Assembly: GCF_000830005.1 (NCBI RefSeq) | Contig: NZ_CP010407.1 | Span: 2,709,001-2,773,000, forward strand | From: Streptomyces vietnamensis | GTDB lineage: Bacteria; Actinomycetota; Actinomycetes; Streptomycetales; Streptomycetaceae | Direction: 5' to 3' | DNA length: 64,000 bases | In this document: in pieces, positions 23,657 through 33,934 of the stretch | Position numbering within the stretch: the first letter of the stretch is position 1 | Layout: each line of letters opens with the position of its first letter | Notes under the pieces: generated by a model | The model's database searches: none | Told to the model about the DNA's origin: nothing | The model's input: the letters and a program-made list of their open reading frames with translations, nothing else | Made by a program: the position numbers and the translations under genes

Positions 23657-25390
23657 GTGCTCATAAGACTTCTCCGAACCCACCTGCGGCCGTATCGAAA
23701 ACCCATCGCGCTGCTCGTCCTGCTGCAGTTCCTGCAGACCTGCGCGAGCCTCTATCTGCCGACCCTGAACGCCGACATCATCGACAACGGTGTCGTGAAC
23801 GGGGACACCGGCTACATCCTGCGCTTCGGCGCCCTGATGGTCGGCGTCTCCGTCGTCCAGGTCCTCTGCAACATCGGGGCCGTGTACTACGGCGCGCGCA
23901 CCGCCTCGGCGCTCGGCCGCGACGTGCGCGGCGCGGTCTTCGACCGGGTCCAGTCCTTCTCCGCCCGGGAGCTCGGCCACTTCGGCGCACCCTCGCTGAT
24001 CACCCGTACGACCAATGACGTGCAGCAGGTCCAGATGCTGGTCCTGATGGCGTTCACCCTGATGGTCTCCGCGCCCATCATGTGCGTCGGCGGCATCGTG
24101 ATGGCGCTCGGCCAAGACGTCCCCCTGTCGGGCGTGCTGCTCGCGGTGGTGCCGGTGCTCGGCGTCGCCGTCTCGCTGATCGTGCGGAAGATGCGGCCGC
24201 TGTTCCGGACGATGCAGGAGCGGCTCGACACGGTGAACCGGGTGCTGCGCGAGCAGATCACCGGCAACCGGGTCATCCGCGCCTTCGTGAAGGACGGGTA
24301 CGAGGAGGAGCGCTTCCGCGGCGCCAACGGCGAGCTGACCGACGTGTCGATGGCGACCGGGCGGCTGATGGCGCTGATGTTCCCGACGGTCATGACCGTC
24401 GTGAACGTCTCCAGCGTGGCCGTGGTCTGGTTCGGCGCGCAGCGCATCGACAGCGGCGGGATGGAGATCGGCGCGCTGACCGCCTTCCTCGCCTATCTGA
24501 TGCAGATCGTGATGGCCGTCATGATGGCCACCTTCATGTTCATGATGGTGCCGCGCGCCGAGGTCTGCGCAGAGCGCATCGAGGAGGTCCTCGGGACCGA
24601 GACGAGCGTCGTGCCGCCGGCCGAGCCGGTGAAGACGCTCGACCGGCGCGGGCACCTGGAGGTCAGGAGCGCGGACTTCCGGTACCCGGGCGCGGAGGAG
24701 TCGGTCCTCAAGGACGTGGCGCTGGTCGCCCGGCCCGGTGAGACCACCGCGATCATCGGTTCGACGGGCAGCGGCAAGTCGACGCTGCTCGGTCTGGTGC
24801 CCCGGCTCTTCGACGCCACCGGCGGCGAGGTCCTCGTCGACGGCGTCGACGTGCGGAAGCTCGACCCGCAGCTGATGGCGAAGACCGTCGGGCTCGTCCC
24901 GCAGAAGCCGTACCTGTTCTCCGGGACGGTGGCGACGAACCTGCGGTACGGGAAGCCCGACGCGACCGACGAGGAGCTCTGGCACGCCCTGGAGGTCGCC
25001 CAGGCCAAGGACTTCGTGTCCAAGCTGGAGGGCGGCCTGAACGCCCCGATCGCGCAGGGCGGCACCAACGTCTCCGGCGGGCAGCGGCAGCGGCTCGCCA
25101 TCGCGCGGACGCTCGTGCAGCGGCCGGAGATCTACCTGTTCGACGACTCCTTCTCCGCGCTCGACTACGAGACGGACGCCCTGCTCCGGGCCGCGCTCGC
25201 CGAGGAGACGGCCGACTCGACCGTGGTGATCGTCGCCCAGCGCGTGTCGACCATCCGCGACGCCGACCGGATCGTCGTCCTCGACGAGGGCCGGGTCGTG
25301 GGCACCGGACGGCACCGCGAGCTGATGGCGGACAACGAGACGTACCGGGAGATCGTGCTCTCCCAGCTGACCGAGGCGGAGGCAGCCTGA
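23657..25390 (+). CDS. ABC exporter half-transporter, degenerate-site subunit
   Basis: GTG 23657 follows GGAG. The 577-residue protein has six membrane helices (about 1-310) and a nucleotide-binding domain with Walker A GSTGSGKST (about 368-376), signature VSGGQ (about 472-476), and Walker B IYLFDDSFSALD. Asp stands where the catalytic Glu should be (about residue 497), the mark of the non-hydrolytic site in heterodimeric exporters such as TM287/288 or LmrCD. It overlaps the partner gene by one base. Probable multidrug or lipid exporter. Confidence 0.92.
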   Translation: MLIRLLRTHLRPYRKPIALLVLLQFLQTCASLYLPTLNADIIDNGVVNGDTGYILRFGALMVGVSVVQVLCNIGAVYYGARTASALGRDVRGAVFDRVQSFSARELGHFGAPSLITRTTNDVQQVQMLVLMAFTLMVSAPIMCVGGIVMALGQDVPLSGVLLAVVPVLGVAVSLIVRKMRPLFRTMQERLDTVNRVLREQITGNRVIRAFVKDGYEEERFRGANGELTDVSMATGRLMALMFPTVMTVVNVSSVAVVWFGAQRIDSGGMEIGALTAFLAYLMQIVMAVMMATFMFMMVPRAEVCAERIEEVLGTETSVVPPAEPVKTLDRRGHLEVRSADFRYPGAEESVLKDVALVARPGETTAIIGSTGSGKSTLLGLVPRLFDATGGEVLVDGVDVRKLDPQLMAKTVGLVPQKPYLFSGTVATNLRYGKPDATDEELWHALEVAQAKDFVSKLEGGLNAPIAQGGTNVSGGQRQRLAIARTLVQRPEIYLFDDSFSALDYETDALLRAALAEETADSTVVIVAQRVSTIRDADRIVVLDEGRVVGTGRHRELMADNETYREIVLSQLTEAEAA

Positions 25391-27327
25391 TGGCCGGTCC
25401 TGGCGGACGCATGATGATGGGCCAGTCCGGTGAGCGGTCCATGGACTTCAAGGGCTCGGGCAAGCGGCTGCTCAAGCAGCTGGCGCCCGAACGCGGCACG
25501 CTCTGGCTGATGCTGATCGCCGGCGTGCTGTCGGTGGCGGCCTCCGTGGTCGGGCCGAAGATCCTCGGCAAGGCGACGGACCTGATCTTCGCGGGCGTCA
25601 TCGGGCAGACCGCGGGGAAGAACGCGCCCGAGGGCGCCACGAAGGCACAGGTCCTGGAGAAGCTCCGCGCCTCCGGCGACGGCGGCATGGCCGACATGCT
25701 GTCCGGGGTCGACTTCACCCCCGGCAAGGGCATCGACTTCGGCGCGGTCGGCGAGGTCCTGCTGTGGGTCCTCGCGATCTACGTGGCGGCGGGCCTGCTC
25801 ATGCTGGTCTCCACCCGCATGTCGATCAAGGTGATCAACCGGACGGTCTACCGGATGCGGGAGGACGTCCAGACGAAGCTGGCGCGGCTCCCCCTCTCGT
25901 ACTTCGACAAGGCGAAGCGCGGCGAGGTGCTGTCCCGGGCGACCAACGACATCGACAACATCTCGCAGACCCTCCAGCAGTCGATGGGCCAGCTGATCAA
26001 CTCGCTGCTCACGATCGTCGGCGTGCTCTTCATGATGTTCTGGATCTCGCCGCTGCTCGCCCTGGTGGCGCTGGTGACGGTGCCGCTGTCGGTCTTCGTC
26101 GCGGCGAAGATCGGCAAGCGCTCGCAGCCGCACTTCGTACAGCAGTGGAAGTCGACGGGCGCGCTCAACGCGCACATCGAGGAGATGTACACCGGGCACG
26201 GCCTGGTGAAGGTCTTCGGACGGCAGGAGGAGTCCGCGAAGGACTTCCGCGAGCAGAACGAGGCCCTGTACGAGGCCGGGTTCAAGGCGCAGTTCAACAG
26301 CGGTGTCATGCAGCCGGTGATGTTCTTCGTCTCGAACATCAACTACGTCCTGGTGGCCGTGGTCGGCGGTCTGCGGGTGGCGACCGGCAGCCTGTCCATC
26401 GGTGACGTGCAGGCCTTCATCCAGTACTCGCGCCAGTTCTCGATGCCGCTGACGCAGGTCGCGTCGATGGCGAACCTGGTGCAGTCCGGCGTCGCCTCGG
26501 CGGAGCGGATCTTCGAGCTCCTCGACGCCGAGGAGCAGGAGCCGGACGCGCCGACGAGCGAGAAGCCGGTGGACCTCAAGGGCAAGGTGGCCCTGGAGGG
26601 CGTCTCCTTCCGCTACGAGGAGGACAAGCCGCTCATCGAGGACCTGTCGCTCACGGTCGACCCGGGCCAGACGGTCGCGATCGTCGGCCCGACCGGCGCC
26701 GGCAAGACGACCCTGGTGAACCTGCTCATGCGGTTCTACGAGGTGACGGACGGCCGGATCACCCTGGACGGGGTGGACGTCGCGAAGATGTCCCGCGAGG
26801 AGCTGCGCAAGGGCATCGGCATGGTCCTCCAGGACACCTGGCTCTTCGGCGGCACCATCGCGGACAACATCGCGTACGGCGCCACGCGCACGGTGACCCG
26901 GGAGGAGATCGAGGAGGCGGCGCGCGCCGCGCACGCCGACCGCTTCATCCGGACCCTGCCCGAGGGCTACGACACGGTGATCGAGGACGACGGGGCGGGG
27001 GTCAGCGCGGGCGAGAAGCAGCTGATCACCATCGCCCGGGCGTTCCTGTCCGACCCGGTGATCCTCGTCCTGGACGAGGCGACCAGCTCGGTCGACACCC
27101 GCACCGAGGTCCTCATCCAGAAGGCCATGGCCCGACTCGCCCACGGGCGCACGTCGTTCGTGATCGCGCACCGGCTCTCCACGATCCGGGACGCCGACGT
27201 GATCCTGGTGATGGAGAACGGCTCGATCGTCGAACAGGGCACGCACGAGGAGCTGTTGTCGTCCGGCGGGGCCTACGCCCGGCTGTACGCCGCGCAGTTC
27301 GCGCAGGCGGTCGCCGAGGTCGACTGA
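25390..27327 (+). CDS. ABC exporter half-transporter, catalytic subunit
   Basis: ATG 25390 shares its A with the stop of the upstream gene. The 645-residue protein has about 65 extra N-terminal residues, six membrane helices, Walker A GPTGAGKTT, and a full Walker B plus Glu in ILVLDEATSSVD. The signature is altered to VSAGEKQ instead of LSGGQ. With the upstream subunit this makes one consensus site (this Walker B plus the partner's VSGGQ) and one degenerate site. It is paralogous to the subunit at 42971. Confidence 0.92.
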   Translation: MAGPGGRMMMGQSGERSMDFKGSGKRLLKQLAPERGTLWLMLIAGVLSVAASVVGPKILGKATDLIFAGVIGQTAGKNAPEGATKAQVLEKLRASGDGGMADMLSGVDFTPGKGIDFGAVGEVLLWVLAIYVAAGLLMLVSTRMSIKVINRTVYRMREDVQTKLARLPLSYFDKAKRGEVLSRATNDIDNISQTLQQSMGQLINSLLTIVGVLFMMFWISPLLALVALVTVPLSVFVAAKIGKRSQPHFVQQWKSTGALNAHIEEMYTGHGLVKVFGRQEESAKDFREQNEALYEAGFKAQFNSGVMQPVMFFVSNINYVLVAVVGGLRVATGSLSIGDVQAFIQYSRQFSMPLTQVASMANLVQSGVASAERIFELLDAEEQEPDAPTSEKPVDLKGKVALEGVSFRYEEDKPLIEDLSLTVDPGQTVAIVGPTGAGKTTLVNLLMRFYEVTDGRITLDGVDVAKMSREELRKGIGMVLQDTWLFGGTIADNIAYGATRTVTREEIEEAARAAHADRFIRTLPEGYDTVIEDDGAGVSAGEKQLITIARAFLSDPVILVLDEATSSVDTRTEVLIQKAMARLAHGRTSFVIAHRLSTIRDADVILVMENGSIVEQGTHEELLSSGGAYARLYAAQFAQAVAEVD

Positions 27328-27372
27328 CCGGACGATCGACTTCGCCGTGGCCCGTGTCGCATGATGTGCGGC

Positions 27373-28125
27373 ATGGGCCACTTCTCGAAGACCCCCGACT
27401 CCCCTGCCGGTCCTGAGCCGTTGACCGGTGTGACGAAGGTGCCGGGGCAGACGCCGCCGGGCTGGAAGGGCGCGGGCGCCGGGCTGTCCTTCCCGCCGCC
27501 GGACCGGTCGTACTCCCTCCTGGAGGGCTGGGAGTTCGGCCCGTTCTTCGAGCCCTACACGATCGAGGGGAACGGCCCTCGGATGCTCCCCTGGGGCGAC
27601 CACTTCCCGGACGGACCGTTCCTGCTCGAAGCCGCGCACCAGGGTGACGGACACTTCTCCATCCTGGCCCACACCGAGCTGGACGCCCCGATCCCCGATC
27701 TCTACTTCAACGTCCTGCTCCGGGACTTCAGGGGCAGCACGGTCCCGCAGAAGCGCCGGCCGAAGCTCAAGGTGTCGGCGTCCAACGCCTGGATCCTGCG
27801 GGTGAAGCCCGTGGCCGCCGCCCGCCGGCTGACCGGGACCATGACGGGGTACGGCCACGAGGCCCTGCTGTACACGGGTCCGGCGACCGATCTCCGCGTA
27901 CGGTTCCGGGGCAGGGAGGCGGGCCGCCACGGCCACGTCGGCCTGTGGTGCCACGAGGTCGGCGGGGAGACGGAGCTCAGGGAGGAGCGGCGCAGCCTGC
28001 TCCTCAACGAGACCAGTAAGGCGAAGTGCACCGTCCGGCTGCCCGAGGGGCCGCTGCTTCTGCGGTTCAACGCGGAGGGCGACTGGACCCTGACCGTCGA
28101 AGAGCCTCGCTCTCAGTCGAGGTAG
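27373..28125 (+). CDS. Conserved hypothetical protein, probable beta-rich fold
   Basis: ATG 27373 ([11 protein letters not shown]) is taken as start; ATG 27361 is possible and neither has a clear ribosome site. The 250-residue protein has a Pro-rich N terminus, then two similar-looking beta-rich segments: about residues 75-145 ([17 protein letters not shown]) and 155-245 ([20 protein letters not shown], ending [16 protein letters not shown]). No membrane segment, signal or catalytic motif. The 3' end overlaps the convergent sigma gene by 13 bp. I do not recognise a named family. Confidence 0.65.
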   Translation: MGHFSKTPDSPAGPEPLTGVTKVPGQTPPGWKGAGAGLSFPPPDRSYSLLEGWEFGPFFEPYTIEGNGPRMLPWGDHFPDGPFLLEAAHQGDGHFSILAHTELDAPIPDLYFNVLLRDFRGSTVPQKRRPKLKVSASNAWILRVKPVAAARRLTGTMTGYGHEALLYTGPATDLRVRFRGREAGRHGHVGLWCHEVGGETELREERRSLLLNETSKAKCTVRLPEGPLLLRFNAEGDWTLTVEEPRSQSR

Positions 28126-29129
28126 CCGCGCAGCTGGTCCGCGTAGGCGTGGTCCCGGAGCTTGTTGAGGGTCTTGGACTCGATCTGGCGGATGCGTTCG
28201 CGCGTCACGCCGAAGATGCGTCCTATCTCCTCCAGGGTGCGGGGCCTTCCGTCGTCGAGGCCGTAGCGGAGCTGGACGACCTTCCGTTCGCGTTCGCCGA
28301 GGGTGGAGAGGACGTCCTCCAGGTGGCGGCGGAGCAGCAGGAAGGCGGCGGACTCGACGGGTGAGGCGGCGTCGCCGTCCTCGATGAGGTCGCCGAGGGC
28401 GACGTCCTCCTCCTCGCCGACGGGCGCGTGCAGCGAGACGGGTTCCTGGGCGAGGCGGAGGACCTCGCCGACCCGTTCGGGGGCCAGGTCGAGCTGGGCG
28501 GCGACCTCTTCGGCGGTGGGTTCGTAGCCGCGCTCCTGGAGCATGCGGCGCTGGACGCGGATGACCCGGTTGATGAGTTCCACGACGTGCACGGGGACGC
28601 GGATGGTCCGGGCCTGGTCGGCGAGGGCCCGGGACATGGCCTGGCGGATCCACCAGGTGGCGTACGTGGAGAACTTGTAGCCGCGCGCGTAGTCGAACTT
28701 CTCGACGGCCCTGATGAGGCCGAGGTTCCCCTCCTGGACGAGGTCGAGCATGGTGAGGCCGCGGCCCACGTACCGCTTGGCGACGGAGACGACGAGGCGG
28801 AGGTTGGCCTCGATGAGCTTGCGCTTGGCGATCCGGCCGAGGACGACGAGCCGGTCCAGGTCGATCGCCAACTGCGTGTCCAGATCAGGGGTGTTGGCGA
28901 GCTTCTCCTCGGCGAACAGTCCGGCCTCGACGCGGCGGGCGAGGTCGACCTCCTCTTCCGCGGTGAGCAGCGGGATGCGGCCGATCTCGCGCAGGTACTG
29001 GCGGAAGAGGTCGGAGGAGGGGCCGTTGCCGCCGAGGTCGCCGGTGCGGCGGCGCTGGGGCGGGATCTCGGGGAGCTCGGTCTGCTCGTCCGGTTCGGCG
29101 GTCTGGCTCGGCTGGATCTCGGTCTGCAC
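28113..29129 (-). CDS. hrdA: Group 2 RNA polymerase sigma factor (HrdA-like)
   Basis: GTG 29129 with GGAGG at 29142-29138 gives 338 residues. All sigma70 regions are present: 1.2 ([21 protein letters not shown]), 2 ([20 protein letters not shown], then [20 protein letters not shown]), 3, and 4.2 ([19 protein letters not shown]). The long region 1.1 of the essential principal factor HrdB is absent, so this is an alternative Hrd sigma. The hrdA assignment rests on its position beside dnaG and dgt, recalled from S. coelicolor; by length alone HrdC or HrdD would also fit. Confidence 0.8.
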   Translation of the reverse strand: MQTEIQPSQTAEPDEQTELPEIPPQRRRTGDLGGNGPSSDLFRQYLREIGRIPLLTAEEEVDLARRVEAGLFAEEKLANTPDLDTQLAIDLDRLVVLGRIAKRKLIEANLRLVVSVAKRYVGRGLTMLDLVQEGNLGLIRAVEKFDYARGYKFSTYATWWIRQAMSRALADQARTIRVPVHVVELINRVIRVQRRMLQERGYEPTAEEVAAQLDLAPERVGEVLRLAQEPVSLHAPVGEEEDVALGDLIEDGDAASPVESAAFLLLRRHLEDVLSTLGERERKVVQLRYGLDDGRPRTLEEIGRIFGVTRERIRQIESKTLNKLRDHAYADQLRGYLD

Positions 29130-29246
29130 GGCGGGCGACCTCCAGGAGGGGCGGAACGGCACCGTCACCCAGTGTGGGGTACGACACAGCGACGCCACGA
29201 GGGGCGTGCGGTGACTTTTTGAGACCGGGACGTGACCGAACGTGTG

Positions 29247-31130
29247 TCAGAGGGCGGCGGCGCCGTGCGCTTGCAGCGCCGCTTTGTACTGCTGGAGGAC
29301 GAAGAGCTCCTGCTGGGCGGCGCTCACCTGCTCCGGGTTCGTGTGGCTCAGCCGCTTCAGCGCGGCGTTGAGCTGATCGATGCGGCGGTCCACCGCACGG
29401 CGCCGGACCTCAACCAACTGCACGGACGCGTAGACCTCGTCCGCGCCCTTGGCTGCGAGGATCCTCTCCACGGCGAGCTCACGCACGAGGGTGCGGACGG
29501 TGTCGTTGGGCGCGGCCGCGAGAACGGCGTCCATATAGTCGGCGGGGGCACCGTCGGCACCGCCCGCGTCGTGGATGCACTGGCGGACGGCCGCGTACGG
29601 CGGGGCGGTGAACTCGTCCACCCCGTACGCGTCGAAGAAGGGGGAGACCAGCTCGGGCCGTTGCAGCGCCAGCTTGAGGAGTTCCCGCTCGGTGCGGTGG
29701 GCGGCGCTGCGCAGGTTGAGCGCGGGGCCGGTAGAGGCCGTGGGGGCCGGTACGTCGTCGTATGAGCGCTGCCGGGCGGGCTGCGGGGTGTCGCCCTTGC
29801 CACGCTGCCACTGGGCGATCCGGCTGACCCGCCGCACGACGAACTGGTCCTCCATGATGCCGAGCAGCCCCGCGAGCTTGACCGCGACCCTCTGGCGCAC
29901 CGACGGGTCCTTCAGCTTCGCAACGATCGGGGCGGCCTCGTTCAGGGCGGCAGCCTGGCCCGCCGGGGTCTCCAGGTCGTACCGCTTCACGATCTGCCGG
30001 AGGGCGAACTCGAAGAGCGGGGTGCGGGGCTGGACGAGCTCCGCGACGGCCTCGTCGCCCTTGGCGAGCCGGAGTTCGCAGGGGTCCATGCCGTCGGGCG
30101 CGATGGCGATGTACGTCTCGGCGGCGAACTTCTGGTCGTCCTCGAAGGCCCGCAGGGCGGCCTTCTGACCGGCCGCGTCGCCGTCGAAGGTGAAGATGAC
30201 GCGGGCCGAGCCGTTGTCCATGAGGAGCCGGCGGAGGATCTTGATGTGGTCGCCGCCGAAGGCGGTGCCGCAGGTGGCGATGGCGGTGGTGACGCCGGCG
30301 AGGTGACAGGCCATGACGTCGGTGTAGCCCTCGACGACGACGGCCCGGCTGACCTTGGCGATGTCCTTCTTGGCCAGGTCGATGCCGTACAGCACCTGGG
30401 ACTTCTTGTAGATCGGCGTCTCGGGCGTGTTGAGGTACTTGGGGCCGTTGTCGTCCTCGCGGAGCTTGCGCGCGCCGAAGCCGACGATCTCGCCGCCGAC
30501 GTCCTTGATCGGCCACATGAGGCGGCCGCGGAAGCGGTCGATGGGGCCGCGGCGGCCGTCCTGGGAGAGGCCGGAGAGGATCAGTTCCTTGTCGGAGAAG
30601 CCCTTGCCGCGCAGGAAGCGGGTGAGGTGGTCCCAGCCGGCCGGGGAGTAGCCGACGCCGAAGTGCTCGGCGGCGGCCTGGTCGAAGCCGCGCTCGGCGA
30701 GGAACTTCCGGCCGATCTCGGCCTCGGCGGAGCCGAGTTGGTCGGCGTAGTACTGGGCGGCGATCTTGTGGGCCTCGATCAGCCGGATGCGTTCCCCGCG
30801 CTGGTGGCCGGGGTTGTAGCCGCCCTCCTCGTACCGCAGGGTGATGCCCGCCTTCGCGGCGAGGCGCTCGACCGTCTCCGAGAAGGAGAGGTGGTCGATC
30901 TTCATCACGAAGGCGATGGTGTCGCCGCCTTCCTGGCAGCCGAAGCAGTGGAAGAGTCCCTTGCTGGGGCTGACCTGGAAGGAGGGCGACTTCTCGTCGT
31001 GGAAGGGGCAGAGGCCCTTGAGGTTTCCGCCGCCCGCGTTGCGCAGCTGGAGGTATTCGGACACGACGGCGTCGATCGGGACCGCGTCCCGTACCGCCTT
31101 CACGTCGTCATCGTTGATCCTGCCTGCCAC
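29247..31130 (-). CDS. dnaG: DNA primase
   Basis: This 627-residue protein has the full primase layout: CHC2 zinc finger with Cys41, His44, Cys62 and Cys65 (LCPFHDEKSPSFQ...HCFGCQ), the catalytic core ending in the TOPRIM motif AVVVEGYTDVMA (near residue 263) and FTFDGDAAGQKAA, and a C-terminal helicase-binding domain (from about 450). It makes RNA primers at the replication fork with DnaB. It lies upstream of the hrd sigma gene on the same strand, as in the macromolecular-synthesis operons of many bacteria, with 117 bp between. Confidence 0.97.
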   Translation of the reverse strand: MAGRINDDDVKAVRDAVPIDAVVSEYLQLRNAGGGNLKGLCPFHDEKSPSFQVSPSKGLFHCFGCQEGGDTIAFVMKIDHLSFSETVERLAAKAGITLRYEEGGYNPGHQRGERIRLIEAHKIAAQYYADQLGSAEAEIGRKFLAERGFDQAAAEHFGVGYSPAGWDHLTRFLRGKGFSDKELILSGLSQDGRRGPIDRFRGRLMWPIKDVGGEIVGFGARKLREDDNGPKYLNTPETPIYKKSQVLYGIDLAKKDIAKVSRAVVVEGYTDVMACHLAGVTTAIATCGTAFGGDHIKILRRLLMDNGSARVIFTFDGDAAGQKAALRAFEDDQKFAAETYIAIAPDGMDPCELRLAKGDEAVAELVQPRTPLFEFALRQIVKRYDLETPAGQAAALNEAAPIVAKLKDPSVRQRVAVKLAGLLGIMEDQFVVRRVSRIAQWQRGKGDTPQPARQRSYDDVPAPTASTGPALNLRSAAHRTERELLKLALQRPELVSPFFDAYGVDEFTAPPYAAVRQCIHDAGGADGAPADYMDAVLAAAPNDTVRTLVRELAVERILAAKGADEVYASVQLVEVRRRAVDRRIDQLNAALKRLSHTNPEQVSAAQQELFVLQQYKAALQAHGAAAL

Positions 31131-31197
31131 GCAGGAAAGTGTACGGGGGTACGGGGGTCGCCCCCCGGGATGTGTGGGGCCGGGTGGCCGGGGGCGA

Positions 31198-32457
31198 TCA
31201 GGTCAGGCTCTCCAGGGGTACGGAGGGGTCGGCGAGGGCCTCCGTGTCCACGGCTGTACGGGCGCGGATGAGGTTCTGGATGGGCTCTGTGACGTCCCAC
31301 ACATTCACGTTCATGCCGGCGAGGACGCGGCCCTCCTTGAGCCAGAAGGCGATGAACTCGCGCTTGCCGGTGTCGCCGCGCACGACGACCTGGTCGTACG
31401 AGCCGGGCGGCGCCCAGCCCGAGTACTCCATGCCGAGGTCGTACTGGTCGGTGAAGAAGTAGGGCACCCGGTCGTACGAGACGCGCTGCCCGAGCATGGC
31501 GCGGGCGGCGGCCGGGCCGCCGTTGAGGGCGTTGGCCCAGTGCTCGACGCGGAGCCGGGTGTGGAAGAGCGGGTGGTGGACGGCGGCGATGTCGCCGGCG
31601 GCGTAGATGTCGGGGTCGGAGGTGCGCAGGGACTCGTCGACGGCGACGCCGCCGCCGTCGGCCCGGTCGACGAGGGCGAGGCCCGAGTTCTCGGCGAGGG
31701 CGGTGCGCGGGGCGGCGCCGATGGCGATCAGTACGGCGTGCGCCGGGTGCTCCTCGCCGTCGTCGGTGCGGACGGCGAGGACCATGCCGTCCTGGCCGAC
31801 GATCTCGGTGAGCCGGGCGCCGAAGTGGAAGCGGACGCCGTGGTCGGTGTGCAGGTCGGCGAAGAGCTGGCCGAGCTCGGGGCCGAGGACCCGGTGCAGC
31901 GGGGTGGGGTCGGCCTCGACGATGGTGACCTCGGCGCCGTAGCCGCGGGCGGCGGAGGCGACCTCCAGGCCGATCCAGCCGGCGCCCGCGATGACCAGGT
32001 GGCCGTTGTCGCGGCCGAGCTGCTTGAGCTCGTGGCGGAGCCGCTCGGAGTGGGCGAGCCGGCGCAGGTGGTGGACGCCGGCGAGGTCGGTGCCGGGGAT
32101 GTCGAGGCGGCGGGGCTCGGCGCCGGTGGCGAGGAGCAGCTTGTCGTAGGCGATGAGGGTGCCGTCGCCGAGGCGGACGGTGCGGGCCCCGCGGTCGATG
32201 GCGGTGACGGTCTGGCCGCGGTGGAGCTCGACGTCGTGCTGGGCGTACCAGGCGGCCTCGTGCACGAAGACGGAGTCGCGCTCCTCCTTCCCGAGGAGGT
32301 AGCCCTTGGAGAGGGGTGGACGCTCGTAGGGGTGCTCGCGTTCGTCGCCGATGAGGATCACCCGGCCGTTGAACCCCTCGGCGCGCAGGGTCTCCGCCGC
32401 CTTGGCCCCTGCCAGGCCCCCGCCGACGATGACAAAGGTCTGATCTGCGTCGACCAC
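31198..32457 (-). CDS. FAD-dependent pyridine nucleotide-disulfide-type reductase (ferredoxin/rubredoxin reductase-like)
   Basis: GTG 32457 follows GAGGAGGAAAC. The 419-residue protein has an N-terminal FAD motif (VIVGGGLAGAKAAETLR), a PYERPPLSKGYL motif typical of rubredoxin and ferredoxin reductases, the NAD(P) motif VIAGAGWIGLEVASAARGYG, and the second FAD contact DIYAAGDIAAV. The C-terminal reductase dimer domain is complete. It would pass electrons from NAD(P)H to a small iron-sulfur protein. It could serve the P450s, but it sits 20 kb away, between dnaG and dgt, and no ferredoxin gene is beside it. Confidence 0.9.
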   Translation of the reverse strand: MVDADQTFVIVGGGLAGAKAAETLRAEGFNGRVILIGDEREHPYERPPLSKGYLLGKEERDSVFVHEAAWYAQHDVELHRGQTVTAIDRGARTVRLGDGTLIAYDKLLLATGAEPRRLDIPGTDLAGVHHLRRLAHSERLRHELKQLGRDNGHLVIAGAGWIGLEVASAARGYGAEVTIVEADPTPLHRVLGPELGQLFADLHTDHGVRFHFGARLTEIVGQDGMVLAVRTDDGEEHPAHAVLIAIGAAPRTALAENSGLALVDRADGGGVAVDESLRTSDPDIYAAGDIAAVHHPLFHTRLRVEHWANALNGGPAAARAMLGQRVSYDRVPYFFTDQYDLGMEYSGWAPPGSYDQVVVRGDTGKREFIAFWLKEGRVLAGMNVNVWDVTEPIQNLIRARTAVDTEALADPSVPLESLT

Positions 32458-32582
32458 GTCGTTTCCTCCTCGTTGCGACCGGTTCCAACCTACGCCCCCG
32501 GGCGTTCGTCCCGTCGTACCCGCCCGGGCCGTGCCTGCGAGGGTCCCGTACGGAGGGAGGCGACGGAAGAGGGCCGTACGGG

Positions 32583-33899
32583 CTACCGGGGGGTGCGGAG
32601 GCGGGCGTGGAGGGCCCGGGCGGAGGCGTCGGTGAGGTTGGCGATCTGGTCGACGAGGACGCGCTTGCGGGCCCGGTCGTCGCGGGCCGTGTCGAACGCG
32701 GCCCGGAACTGCGGTTCGAGTCCGTCAGGTGCGCGGGCGACGAGGGCCTCGGCGAGCTCGGCGACGACGATCCGCTGGTCGGCGCGGAGCGCCTCCTGCT
32801 CGGCGCGCTGCATCACGTACCGGTCGGCGACGGCCTTGAGGACGGCGCATTCGTTGCGGGTCCCGCGGGGTACGACGAGTTCGGCGCCGTACCGCGTGAG
32901 CCGCCCCGAGCCGTAGGCCTGCCGGGTGGCGCCCTCGGCAGCCAGACAGAAGCGGCCGATGAGCTGGCTGGTGGCGTCCTTGAGGCGGGCCTGCGCGACG
33001 GCCGAGCCGTCGTAGCCGTGCGGCCACCACTCCTGGTCGACGAGCCGGTCCAGGGCCTCGGCGAGCTCCTGCGGATCGGTGTCCTCGGGTACGTAACGGC
33101 CGATGGCGACGGCGAACACGTCGGCCCGCTCGGGCTCGGCGTACAGCATGTTGGGATCGATGTGCCCGGCGTGCAGCCCGTCCTCGAAGTCGTGGACCGA
33201 GTAGGCCACGTCGTCGGACCAGTCCATGACCTGGGCCTCGAAGCACTTGCGGTGGGCGGGGGCGCCCTGCCGGATCCACTCGAAGACGGGCAGGTCGTCC
33301 TCGTACACGCCGAACTTCGGCGAGCCGGGGTCCTCGGGGTGACCGCCGCGCGCCCACGGGTACTTGGTGGCGGCGTCGAGGGCGGCCCGGGTGAGGTTGA
33401 GCCCGACGCTGACCAGCTCCCCCTCCCGGTCCTTGACGAAGCGCTTGGGCTCGATGCGGGTGAGGAGCCGGAGCGACTGGGCGTTCCCCTCGAAGCCGCC
33501 GCAGTCCTTGGCGACGTCGTTCAGCGCCTGCTCGCCGTTGTGCCCGAAGGGCGGGTGGCCCATGTCGTGGGAGAGGCAGGCGGCCTCGACGAGATCGGGG
33601 TCGCAGCCGAGGGCGGCCCCCAGCTCACGGCCGACCTGGGCGCACTCCAGGGAGTGGGTGAGCCTGGTGCGGGGGCTGGCGTCCCAGGCGTGACTGCGGG
33701 TGCCGGGCGTGACCACCTGGGTCTTGCCGGCGAGTCTGCGGAGCGCGGCCGAGTGCAGCACGCGGGCGCGGTCCCGCTGGAAGGCGGTGCGCCCGGGGCG
33801 TTTGTCGGGCTCGGCGGCCCAGCGCTCGGTCGCGGCGGAGTCGTAGCCGGGGGTGTCTGTGATGTCTGCGCTGTCCTTGGTGTCCTCGTTGCCTGCCAT
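32583..33899 (-). CDS. dgt: Deoxyguanosinetriphosphate triphosphohydrolase-like protein
   Basis: The 438-residue protein has an HD domain: H...HD...D with [39 protein letters not shown] and [15 protein letters not shown], the signature order of Dgt/SAMHD1-type dNTPases. The N-terminal [26 protein letters not shown] is also typical. It splits dNTPs into deoxynucleosides and triphosphate, helping balance precursor pools. It lies on the same strand as, and upstream of, the flavin reductase and dnaG. Confidence 0.95.
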   Translation of the reverse strand: MAGNEDTKDSADITDTPGYDSAATERWAAEPDKRPGRTAFQRDRARVLHSAALRRLAGKTQVVTPGTRSHAWDASPRTRLTHSLECAQVGRELGAALGCDPDLVEAACLSHDMGHPPFGHNGEQALNDVAKDCGGFEGNAQSLRLLTRIEPKRFVKDREGELVSVGLNLTRAALDAATKYPWARGGHPEDPGSPKFGVYEDDLPVFEWIRQGAPAHRKCFEAQVMDWSDDVAYSVHDFEDGLHAGHIDPNMLYAEPERADVFAVAIGRYVPEDTDPQELAEALDRLVDQEWWPHGYDGSAVAQARLKDATSQLIGRFCLAAEGATRQAYGSGRLTRYGAELVVPRGTRNECAVLKAVADRYVMQRAEQEALRADQRIVVAELAEALVARAPDGLEPQFRAAFDTARDDRARKRVLVDQIANLTDASARALHARLRTPR

Positions 33900-33934
33900 G
33901 CCTCGAAGGTAACCGGAGGGACCGACAGAAGGGC

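Noticed and set aside
22118..25315. A 1,065-codon minus-strand open frame
   Set aside because: It is the antisense shadow of the FGGY kinase and ABC genes: composition is Arg/Gly/Asp/His-skewed and no domain is visible, as expected from the third-position GC of the real genes.
25165..28653. A 1,162-codon minus-strand open frame
   Set aside because: It covers the ABC gene and part of the sigma gene in a shadow frame, lacks a ribosome site and shows no folded domain.
31198..32457. The flavin reductase as a dedicated redox partner of the P450s
   Set aside because: It lies 20 kb away among replication genes and no ferredoxin gene accompanies either. The link is possible but there is no positional support.
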